A DNA stretch of 6,287 nucleotides, taken from assembly GCA_015232485.1 (NCBI GenBank), contig JADFZP010000206.1:1-6287 (forward strand). The letters run 5' to 3'. Each line of letters begins with the position of its first letter. Position 1 is the stretch's first letter. Source of the stretch: Alphaproteobacteria bacterium. GTDB lineage: Bacteria > Pseudomonadota > Alphaproteobacteria > Rhodospirillales > Magnetospirillaceae. A program made the translations under genes and the position numbers. Below, one piece after another: positions 1 to 5,469 of this stretch. The notes below the pieces were generated by a model. The model saw nothing but the letters and a program-made list of their open reading frames with translations, was not told the DNA's origin and did not search any database.

Positions 1-462
1 AAGCTCGAATGGCACCGCCCCAGTCAAAATCGCCTGTTCAAGCCGCTCATACCAGGGGCGGCTCATTTCCGGAGAATTGTGCATCAGGATTATGGCGCGG
101 ACGCTGTCGCGTCTATCTGAGCGCAACGGCTCGGACAGGCGGTTGTTTCTCCAGACTCCCGGCTCAACCTCTTCCAATACACCCATGGCAGCCAACAGCC
201 GCAGCAGCCGCCCCAAAGCCTGCGGGTTAGCTCCAACCTTCGTTGCCAAGTCCGGCGTGCTCAGCCGTCCCTCTGCCAGAATGGTGGCAAGGTCAAGCCT
301 CGCCGCCACATAAAGCGCACGCGACTGCCAGAATGACGACCCAATCTGCATCAAGCGGAAAGGGGGTGGCACAATTCGGTTTGGCAAGCCGAGGAGCGCC
401 TCGGAGATGCTCATCGCGACTTCGAAGGCACGGACGACGAGTGGACGCCGCTGAAGAGTCAT
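1..462 (-). CDS. SAM-dependent O-methyltransferase, N-terminal part (runs off left edge)
   Basis: The reading frame is open from an ATG at 462-460 to the window edge: 154 codons with no stop, so the gene is partial at its 3' end. The product begins MTLQRRPLVVRAFEVAM and matches the dimerisation region of plant COMT / acetylserotonin-type O-methyltransferases. A helix with SRALYVAARLDLATILAEG (about residues 47-65) leads into a winged-helix-like stretch with TPDLATKVGANPQALGRLLR (69-88), MGVLEE and NNRLSEPLR, then PWYERLEQAILTGAVPFE (136-153), which recalls the family's W..L...+.TG..FE segment. The SAM-binding Rossmann domain would lie beyond the edge, so the substrate cannot be told. Relatives methylate hydroxyl groups of phenolic, polyketide or carotenoid-like compounds in the cytosol. 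The start overlaps the TetR stop as ATGA and has a perfect AGGAGG seven bases upstream, so it should be translationally coupled to the regulator. Family assignment is fairly firm; substrate unknown. Confidence 0.85.
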   Translation of the reverse strand, partial: MTLQRRPLVVRAFEVAMSISEALLGLPNRIVPPPFRLMQIGSSFWQSRALYVAARLDLATILAEGRLSTPDLATKVGANPQALGRLLRLLAAMGVLEEVEPGVWRNNRLSEPLRSDRRDSVRAIILMHNSPEMSRPWYERLEQAILTGAVPFEL

Positions 463-1097
463 GGCGTGTCCTCCTGGCACCCGTTCGTCAGCGACGCCAG
501 TCCGGCGGCAATCAGCCGACCGTTGAAGCGCGCCAAGGTTTCCAAAAACGTGTCGTCCAGCGGACGTTCAATCTGTTCCTCGAAAACCTCTTTCAGAAGC
601 ATGGGTGTGATTGCCAGACTTACGAACGATAGTCGCAGCACGTCCGGGTCGATTTCGGCGCCGATCAAGCCTTTATGCTTCATCTCGTTCACGCGCTTTG
701 CTCCGCGGCTGCGCCCCCTCTCCAGCAATTGTTGAATGAAGCGCCGCCCAGGGCCGTGCTTGAGTGCCAGCACCTTGAGAATGAGCCTAGGGAACTCCGG
801 CGTCGCCAGCATCGTGCGATAATATAAGCAAAGGTATTCTGTAAAACCTTCCAGGGAGCTCAGCATCTGGCCGTCCAGCACCTCGAGCAGGGGGCTGAGC
901 GTATGCCGAATCATCTCCTCATAAAGCCCCTCCTTATTGCCGAAATAATAGCGAATCATGGATACGTTGACGTTTGCCTCCTCCGCAATCCGACGAGTGC
1001 TGACGTTGTGGAAGTCGTCAGCAAGAAAGCAATTCTTGGCTGCGGCGAGCAACCGGTCGTATACCGCCGCCGTCGCCACCTGGTCACCGTGTTCCAT
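459..1097 (-). CDS. TetR/AcrR-family transcriptional regulator
   Basis: Predicted 212-aa cytoplasmic DNA-binding repressor of usual TetR length. The N-terminal helix-turn-helix is clear: a first helix around VYDRLLAAAKNCFLADDF (12-29), then VSTRRIAEEANVNVSMIRYYF (32-52), where TRRIAEEA and SMIRYYF are the two HTH helices, followed by the typical GNKEGLYEEMI. The C-terminal ligand and dimer domain (60-212) is helical and does not name a ligand; it includes PEFPRLILKVLALKHGPGRRF and LDDTFLETLARFNGRLIAAGL. I chose the ATG at 1097 because GGAGAGG lies just upstream. A GTG at 1142 would add 15 residues but has no Shine-Dalgarno sequence. The stop overlaps the methyltransferase start (ATGA), so the two form one operon. 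By family habit it probably controls its own operon; the inducer is unknown. Confidence 0.92.
   Translation of the reverse strand: MEHGDQVATAAVYDRLLAAAKNCFLADDFHNVSTRRIAEEANVNVSMIRYYFGNKEGLYEEMIRHTLSPLLEVLDGQMLSSLEGFTEYLCLYYRTMLATPEFPRLILKVLALKHGPGRRFIQQLLERGRSRGAKRVNEMKHKGLIGAEIDPDVLRLSFVSLAITPMLLKEVFEEQIERPLDDTFLETLARFNGRLIAAGLASLTNGCQEDTP
470..475 (-). promoter_or_regulatory. Ribosome binding site of the O-methyltransferase
   Basis: On the minus strand AGGAGG lies seven bases before the ATG at 462-460, inside the 3' end of the TetR gene. It is a perfect anti-Shine-Dalgarno match and fixes the methyltransferase start. The strong site suggests that the methyltransferase may be translated at least as well as the regulator before it. 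Confidence 0.8.
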
Positions 1098-1101
1098 GGC
1101 G

Positions 1102-1108
1102 CCTCTCC
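1102..1108 (-). promoter_or_regulatory. Ribosome binding site deciding the TetR start
   Basis: On the minus strand GGAGAGG lies four bases before the ATG at 1097-1095 (seven from its GGAG core). Nothing comparable precedes the alternative GTG at 1142. This favours the 212-residue form, which also starts closer to the HTH domain as is usual for TetR proteins. Confidence 0.65.
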
Positions 1109-1180
1109 GCACTGTTGGCGGAATCAGGCTATCGGCCGTCACGACTAGGCAACAGAACTTTCGTTAATCAATTCTGAGCC

Positions 1181-1197
1181 GCTGATTGAAGATCAGC
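1181..1197 (-). terminator. Short hairpin after the phosphatase gene, possible weak terminator
   Basis: GCTGAT (1181-1186) and ATCAGC (1192-1197) form a 6-bp perfect stem with a 5-base loop, 20 bases past the phosphatase stop. No run of T follows on the minus strand, only a short AATT-containing stretch, so it is not a classical intrinsic terminator. It overlaps the TGATTGAA half-site of the possible TetR operator, so it may instead be part of a regulatory palindrome. Confidence 0.25.
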
Positions 1198-1216
1198 CGC
1201 GGGACTGTGAGGCGAG

Positions 1217-1960
1217 TCAATCGAAGGCCGCCAAGAATCCGTGCCAGTCCCCTTCGGCGACCAGCGCGGTGAGGCGTCCGCTGGCATAGGCGCCGGTATC
1301 GACGCCGATGCGGTTGTGCCGGTCGACGGGACGCGGCGCGATGCTGTGCCCATGCACCACCACCCGGCCGAACGACCCCTCGTGGTCGAGGAAGGGGCCT
1401 CGAATCCACAACAGGTCGTCGCGCGACTGGGATTCGAGGGCCACGCCGGGCCGCACCCCGGCATGGGCGAAGAAATAGCCGCCCTCGACGTGGCTGGGGC
1501 CAAGCCTGGACAGGAAGCGCAGATGGGCGCCCGGCAGCGCCTCGGCGAGCGCGCCGCGCAAATCGGCGGGGATGTCCCCGATTCTGGGCGAAGCGCCGAC
1601 ATAGCTGGCCAAGGTGGCGTCGCCGCCATTGCGCAGCCAAGCCGGGGCGGTCGACGGGTCTTCGAGGAAGCTTCGCATCATCGCCTCGTGATTGCCGTCC
1701 AGGGCGATCCACTCGAATCCCGGCGGCGGGCCGGCCGCCAATCGGTCGATCACTTGGCGCGAGCACGGACCGCGGTCGACGTAGTCGCCTAGGAAGACCA
1801 CCACCCGGCGGGCCGCCGGGCTGGTCGCGGCGTCGGCTTCGATCAGCGCGAGCAGCCGGTCGAGCAGGTCGATGCGCCCATGCACGTCGCCGATCGCATA
1901 GAGGCGGCTGCCGCGCGGGGCGGTGGCGGCGGATGCGCGGGATTGGTACGTGGCTGGCAC
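1217..1960 (-). CDS. PPP-family metallophosphatase (serine/threonine protein phosphatase-like)
   Basis: A 247-aa cytosolic two-metal phosphoesterase with every hallmark motif of the PPP family in order: GDVHGR (24-29), GDYVDRG (58-64), GNHE (89-92), FAHAG with His166, and VVHGHS with His203 and His205. These Asp, Asn and His residues hold the dinuclear metal centre, so the enzyme should be active. Bacterial relatives act on phospho-Ser/Thr/Tyr proteins or on small phosphate esters and dinucleotides; the sequence does not decide which. I chose GTG at 1960 because AGGGG lies five bases upstream and GDVHGR then begins near residue 24, as usual. A GTG at 2101 in the same frame adds 47 low-complexity residues, lacks a ribosome site and would overlap the divergent gene. 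No signal peptide is visible. It is transcribed away from the EAL-like pair, so the two units may share control. Confidence 0.9.
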   Translation of the reverse strand: MPATYQSRASAATAPRGSRLYAIGDVHGRIDLLDRLLALIEADAATSPAARRVVVFLGDYVDRGPCSRQVIDRLAAGPPPGFEWIALDGNHEAMMRSFLEDPSTAPAWLRNGGDATLASYVGASPRIGDIPADLRGALAEALPGAHLRFLSRLGPSHVEGGYFFAHAGVRPGVALESQSRDDLLWIRGPFLDHEGSFGRVVVHGHSIAPRPVDRHNRIGVDTGAYASGRLTALVAEGDWHGFLAAFD

Positions 1961-2079
1961 TCCGGCCCCTGGTTGCTGTGCGAAGTCCGGGGTGATACTG
2001 TTTCCGTCCGGTACAATGATCCAACCACGTTGACGGGGCAAGCGGCCCAGAACGGGCGCCCCACAGAGAAAGTGATCGG
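1961..2079. promoter_or_regulatory. Divergent intergenic control region (phosphatase / EAL-like operon)
   Basis: This 119-bp region separates two head-to-head transcription units and must hold both promoters. On the plus strand there are loose candidates: TTGCTG (1973-1978) with GATACT (1994-1999), whose 15-base spacing is short, and a good -10-like TACAAT (2012-2017) without a clear -35. A TTGACG (2030-2035) looks like a -35, but no -10 follows it. The stretch AGAGAAAG just before the ATG at 2080 is a weak ribosome site. Promoter placement is by context; the individual elements are guesses. Confidence 0.4.
1966..1970 (-). promoter_or_regulatory. Ribosome binding site deciding the phosphatase start
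   Basis: On the minus strand AGGGG is placed five bases before the GTG at 1960-1958. The upstream in-frame GTG at 2101 has only a pyrimidine-rich leader, so this site supports the shorter 247-residue product and an open 119-bp divergent intergenic region. Confidence 0.6.
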
Positions 2080-3429
2080 ATGAATCTGACGGGCACGTCA
2101 CCGCGACAGGAAGTCGTCACGCAGGAGAGTCTTCTTCTCGATGCCGCCGAGCGAATCGGCCGCATCCGCGAAGGCCGGGTCGCCTATATCCTGCACCTGT
2201 CAAAGTTGAGGCCGCAGAACCGCCAAGACGCGCAGTTGCGCATCGCGGTCCGCATCCTGGAACCGACCGTGGTCGCCAATCGCGGCCAAATCTTTCTGCT
2301 CGGCAATTGCGACATCGTCTTCACGACGAAGGACGCCTACCCCACCGACATCGAGAATCTGGTCTACAAGCTGCGCGCCTTGTTCAACAAGGACCCGCTG
2401 ACCTTTTCGGATTCGGGCGACGGGGTCGATCGTTTCTATACGCGCCACGATCTTGAATACGACTACGAAGGCTTTCTGGTCTTTTCCCGCAAGATGGCCG
2501 AGGAGGCCAAGCGCCGCAGCCGCGAGGCGCCGAGCGTCGGCCAGCCGCAAAAGCCGCTCGATCCCAAAAGCCTGGGCGGCGTGCTCGATCGCATGGGCAC
2601 CATCGACGTCGCCGGCATCGTCCGCAGGCAATCGGCGGTGGGCATGACCGATCGCAACACCATCGCCGTGATGTTTCAGGAATTCTTCGTCTCGGTCGGC
2701 GACCTGCAACGGGTGGTGGCGCCGGACTGCAACCTGCTGACCAACCGATGGCTGTTCCAGCATCTCAGCCTGACCCTCGATCAGCGCATGATGGGCGTGA
2801 TCGGCGATCTGGCCCTGCGCAAGGCGCCCGAGACGATCAGCCTGAACTTCAATGTCGGCACCATCGCCACCCCGGCCTTCCGCGCCCTGGCGCAGTCGGG
2901 CCAGGTCAAGCTGGTCATCGAGTTCCAGGTGGTCGACGCCTTCGCCGATATCGGCGCCTATTTCCAGGCCTGCGATTTCCTGCATGACTACGGCCACAAG
3001 GTCCTGCTGGACGGCCTGAACCCGATGTCGCTGCATTTCATGGACGTCGCCCGCTACCGCGCCGACCTGTTCAAGGTGGCGTGGAGCCCGGAACTGCCCG
3101 ATGGCGACCACCCCGACGAATTGCGCGACGCCTTCGCCGAGATCGGCATGGACCCGGTCATCCTGACCCGCTGCGACTCGGAGCAGTCGCTGCAATGGGC
3201 GATGACCATGGGCATCTCGAAGTTCCAGGGCCGCTATGTCGACGCCATGCTGTCGGCGGTGACCATGGCGCGCTGCGACAAGAGCGCCCACTGCACCTTC
3301 GCGCAATGCATCCAGCGGCGTGGCGTCATCACCGGCAAACCGCGCGCCGAATGTGGCAATCTCGACCGGCTCGACGGCCTGCCCGAGGTGACCGCCCCGT
3401 CCCGCCGCAAGGCCGGAGTCACGCCATGA
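2080..3429 (+). CDS. Degenerate GGDEF/EAL-like regulatory protein with C-terminal Cys cluster (first paralog)
   Basis: A 449-aa soluble protein, no signal peptide or membrane segment. Residues about 15-140 (ESLLLD, HLSKLRPQNR, GQIFLLGNCDIVF, YKLRALFNKDPL) have the order of a GGDEF-type fold, with GNCDIVF where GGDEF would fall; this part is tentative. A charged linker (about 137-165) follows. Residues about 200-390 resemble an EAL domain: ISLNFNV, VIEFQVVDAFAD (E281 where ELTES sits), VLLDGLN (D311 kept, second Asp of DDFG replaced by G312), DLFKVAW (K332), and GISKFQGRYV (Q383-G384). The EAL signature itself is missing, so phosphodiesterase activity is unlikely; nucleotide binding is possible but not shown. 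A unique tail carries Cys399, Cys405, Cys410 and Cys425. It is homologous to the next gene along nearly its whole length, and both have Glu-Ser-Leu-Leu-Leu-Asp starting at residue 16, which supports both starts. The stop overlaps the next start. Confidence 0.75.
   Translation: MNLTGTSPRQEVVTQESLLLDAAERIGRIREGRVAYILHLSKLRPQNRQDAQLRIAVRILEPTVVANRGQIFLLGNCDIVFTTKDAYPTDIENLVYKLRALFNKDPLTFSDSGDGVDRFYTRHDLEYDYEGFLVFSRKMAEEAKRRSREAPSVGQPQKPLDPKSLGGVLDRMGTIDVAGIVRRQSAVGMTDRNTIAVMFQEFFVSVGDLQRVVAPDCNLLTNRWLFQHLSLTLDQRMMGVIGDLALRKAPETISLNFNVGTIATPAFRALAQSGQVKLVIEFQVVDAFADIGAYFQACDFLHDYGHKVLLDGLNPMSLHFMDVARYRADLFKVAWSPELPDGDHPDELRDAFAEIGMDPVILTRCDSEQSLQWAMTMGISKFQGRYVDAMLSAVTMARCDKSAHCTFAQCIQRRGVITGKPRAECGNLDRLDGLPEVTAPSRRKAGVTP
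3415..3418 (+). promoter_or_regulatory. Ribosome binding site of the second EAL-like paralog
   Basis: GGAG seven bases before the ATG at 3426, inside the end of the first paralog. With the ATGA overlap (3426-3429) it indicates translational coupling. It also rules out the far upstream in-frame ATG at 3081, which would read 115 codons across the first paralog in another frame. Confidence 0.7.
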
Positions 3430-4685
3430 GCATGATGAAGTCCGGCAACCAACCGCGCCTGCCCAGCCACGAGTCGCTGCTGCTGGACTATGTTCGCAAG
3501 CTGGAGAAGCACCGCAAGAACCGGGCCGCGGTGCATGTCCATCTGTCGGCGCTGAACCCGCAGAACCGCCGCGAGCATCACGTGCGGATCGCCGCGAACA
3601 CCTTCGAGAATCTGGTCAAGCAGTTGATGGGCCAGATCTTCGTGCTTAGCAACACCGACATGATCTTCATCTACAAGGAAACCTGCCAGGACGACGTCGA
3701 GTCCTCGATCGTCAAGCTGCGCTTCCTGTTCAGCGACGATCCGCTGTTCAGCGAGGACGCGCCCGGCCGGGGCGAGTTCGCCACCTGGTACCATCTGAGC
3801 AAGGATTACGACAAGCTGCTGGGCCAAGCCCAGGGCATGGTCCGCGAGGAGGAGGAGCGGCGCGCCCTCGATCAGGTCAAGGCCGCGCCCAACGCCGCCG
3901 CCGGCGCGCCGCGCAAGGGCAACCCGCTGACCCCGCAGGTTCTGGCCCGCGTCGAAGACGCCTTGAACCAGGCCGACCTGTCCAACCATCTGCGCCGCCA
4001 AGCGGTGTGCGCGGTGGTCGGCAAGGCGCCGCCGCAGCCGGTGTTCAACGAGTTGTTCATCTCGATCGGCGATCTGCGCGACACGCTGCTGCCCAGCGTC
4101 AATCTGGCGTCGAGCCCCTGGCTGTTCCAAAACCTGACCGAGACGCTGGACCGCCGCGTGCTGGCCATGCTGAACAAGCACGACGACCGCACCCTGTCGG
4201 GCGACATCTCGATCAATCTGAACGTCGCCACGCTGCTCTCCCCGGAATTTTTGGTGTTCGACGACAACATCAAGACCGGGGCGCGTGGCACCATCGTTTT
4301 GGAATTGCAGAAGATCGACATCTTCGCCGATCCCGGCGCCTTCCTGTTCGCGCGCGACTTCGCCCATGATCGCAGCTATCGCGTCTGCATCGACGGGGTG
4401 AACTGGCAGACCCTGCCCTTCATGCGCCGCGACCGGCTGGGCGTCGACATGGTCAAGCTGATCTGGGACCCCGACATGACCGGCGGCGCGGCGGGCGAAC
4501 AGACGCTGGAATCGATCAAGCGGATCGGGCCGCAGCGCATGATCCTGTGCCGGGTCGACGACCAGCGCGCCATCGATTGGGGCCAGTCGGCCGGCATCAC
4601 CATGTTCCAGGGCCGCTTCGTCGAGCAGTTGCTGGCCGAAGAGGCGAAGCGGCGCGGCGGCGCGACGCTGCGGCGGCGGCGTTGA
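3426..4685 (+). CDS. Degenerate GGDEF/EAL-like regulatory protein (second paralog)
   Basis: A 419-aa soluble protein homologous to its upstream neighbour. Shared blocks are ESLLLD (16-21), HLSALNPQNR, GQIFVLSNTDMIF, VKLRFLF..DPL, NELFISIGDL, WLFQNLTETLDRR, ISINLNVAT, IFADPGAF, FAHD, IDGVN, DMVKLIW and FQGRF. The EAL-like half keeps E293 (ELTES position), D323 of the DDFG position (followed by G324), K344 and Q395-G396, but has no EAL signature, so it is predicted to be catalytically inactive. The probable degenerate GGDEF-like N-terminal half has SNTDMIF where the active-site loop would be. The linker (about 140-172) is acidic and then Ala/Pro-rich. It lacks the Cys tail of its partner and ends in a short basic tail, ATLRRRR. 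Start ATG at 3426 overlaps the previous stop and has GGAG upstream. The pair probably arose by tandem duplication and may form a heterodimer; the role is inferred only from fold resemblance. Confidence 0.75.
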   Translation: MSMMKSGNQPRLPSHESLLLDYVRKLEKHRKNRAAVHVHLSALNPQNRREHHVRIAANTFENLVKQLMGQIFVLSNTDMIFIYKETCQDDVESSIVKLRFLFSDDPLFSEDAPGRGEFATWYHLSKDYDKLLGQAQGMVREEEERRALDQVKAAPNAAAGAPRKGNPLTPQVLARVEDALNQADLSNHLRRQAVCAVVGKAPPQPVFNELFISIGDLRDTLLPSVNLASSPWLFQNLTETLDRRVLAMLNKHDDRTLSGDISINLNVATLLSPEFLVFDDNIKTGARGTIVLELQKIDIFADPGAFLFARDFAHDRSYRVCIDGVNWQTLPFMRRDRLGVDMVKLIWDPDMTGGAAGEQTLESIKRIGPQRMILCRVDDQRAIDWGQSAGITMFQGRFVEQLLAEEAKRRGGATLRRRR

Positions 4686-4716
4686 CAGACGGGGCTTCAT
4701 CCCCACATGAGCCGCC

Positions 4717-5469
4717 ATGACTCCTCCGGCCATCGACGTCGCCGATCTGCGTAAATCCTTCGGGCCGGTGGTGGCGGTGAAGGGCGTGTCCTTCACCGTG
4801 CCGCAAGGCTCGATCACCGCGCTTTTGGGCGGCAACGGGGCCGGCAAGACCACCACGCTGTCGATGCTGCTGGGCCTGCTGCTGCCCAGCTCGGGCGCCA
4901 TCCGCGTGCTGGGCGTCGACATGCTGACCAATCGCTACGACGCGCTGGGGCGTCTGAACTTCTCGTCGCCCTATGTCGATCTGCCGCAGCGCCTGACCGT
5001 GCGCGAAAACCTGACCGTGTACGGGATGCTGTACGGCGTGGCCGATCTGCGCGGGCGGATCGCCGAACTGGCCGCCGATCTGGATTTCCAGCCGCTGCTC
5101 GACCGGCCCTACGGCAAGCTGTCGGCCGGGCAGAAGACGCGCGCCGCCTTGGCCAAGGCGTTGCTCAACCGCCCGGAACTGCTGCTGCTCGACGAGCCGA
5201 CCGCCTCGCTCGATCCCGACACCGCCGATTGGGTGCGCGGCTATCTAAGCGATTACGCGCGGACCGGCGGCGCCACCATCTTGCTGGCCTCGCACAACAT
5301 GGCCGAGGTCGAGCGCCTGTGCGACCATGTGCTGATGATGCGCGAGGGCCTGATCGTCGACCGCGGCGCGCCCGCCGCGCTGATCGACCGCTATGGCCGC
5401 ACCACGCTGGAGGAGGTGTTCCTGCACATCGCCCGCCAGGGCTCGCTGATGCCCGAGGCCGCGCAGTGA
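4717..5469 (+). CDS. ABC-2 type transporter, ATP-binding subunit
   Basis: A 250-aa cytosolic ATPase that powers an exporter together with the next gene. In order: Walker A GGNGAGKTT (38-46, Lys44), Q-loop region NFSSPYVDLPQRLTVREN (81-98), signature LSAGQ (135-139), Walker B LLLLDE (155-160, Glu160 catalytic), D-loop SLD (164-166) and H-loop His193 (ASHNMAEVERLCDHV). All catalytic residues are present. Two departures stand out: the usual Pro of GPNGAGKT is Gly39, and the Q-loop Gln appears replaced by Ser in FSSP, as I recall for a subgroup of ABC-2 ATPases. Nearest in type are polysaccharide, antibiotic or unknown-substrate ABC-2 exporters (NodI/CcmA-like). Start is firm on the upstream side, since an in-frame TGA lies at 4708-4710. 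It follows the EAL-like pair after 31 bp with no clear terminator (only a 4-bp GGGG/CCCC pairing at 4691-4704), so co-transcription is likely. Its own ribosome site is weak. Confidence 0.9.
   Translation: MTPPAIDVADLRKSFGPVVAVKGVSFTVPQGSITALLGGNGAGKTTTLSMLLGLLLPSSGAIRVLGVDMLTNRYDALGRLNFSSPYVDLPQRLTVRENLTVYGMLYGVADLRGRIAELAADLDFQPLLDRPYGKLSAGQKTRAALAKALLNRPELLLLDEPTASLDPDTADWVRGYLSDYARTGGATILLASHNMAEVERLCDHVLMMREGLIVDRGAPAALIDRYGRTTLEEVFLHIARQGSLMPEAAQ
5455..5458 (+). promoter_or_regulatory. Ribosome binding site of the ABC-2 permease
   Basis: GAGG seven bases before the GTG at 5466, within the end of the ATPase gene. It supports the GTGA overlap start over the later ATG at 5502, which has no comparable site. 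Confidence 0.55.

Larger units (their letters stand above)
1098..1216 (-). promoter_or_regulatory. Upstream region of the TetR-methyltransferase operon, possible operator
   Basis: This 119-bp stretch between the phosphatase stop and the TetR start must hold the promoter of the TetR operon unless the phosphatase transcript reads through. It is more AT-rich around 1150-1190 than the flanking genes. An imperfect inverted repeat, TTAATCA (1164-1170) and TGATTGAA (1183-1190), has half-sites separated by 12 bases and could be an operator. No convincing -35/-10 pair could be picked by eye, so the promoter is inferred from position and the operator is speculative. Confidence 0.3.

Noticed and set aside
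1955..1977. Sigma-54 type promoter (TGGCAC ... TTGCT)
   Set aside because: The GG and GC elements are 17 bases apart instead of the required 10.
2030..2035. TTGACG as the -35 of the EAL-like operon
   Set aside because: The sequence 17 bases downstream is GC-only (about 2053-2058), with no usable -10.
1164..2165. Alternative minus-strand frame (333 codons) over the phosphatase
   Set aside because: Arg/Pro-rich frame-shifted shadow; the overlapping frame holds all PPP phosphatase motifs.
2200..3306. Minus-strand open frame (368 codons) opposite the first EAL-like gene
   Set aside because: Same antisense composition, and it lies entirely inside a gene supported by paralogy.
3081..3425. N-terminal extension of the second EAL-like protein upstream of 3426
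   Set aside because: It reads the first paralog out of frame as Arg/Pro-rich sequence; the ATG at 3426 has GGAG and aligns with the start of its paralog.
4691..4704. GGGG/CCCC hairpin as a terminator between the second EAL-like gene and the ABC ATPase
   Set aside because: Only a 4-bp stem and no T run; too weak to separate the two genes.
3234..4931. Long minus-strand open frame (565 codons) opposite the second EAL-like gene
   Set aside because: It is rich in His, Gln, Arg, Ala and Val with no domain, as expected for the antisense of a GC-rich gene; the plus strand encodes a clear homolog of its neighbour.
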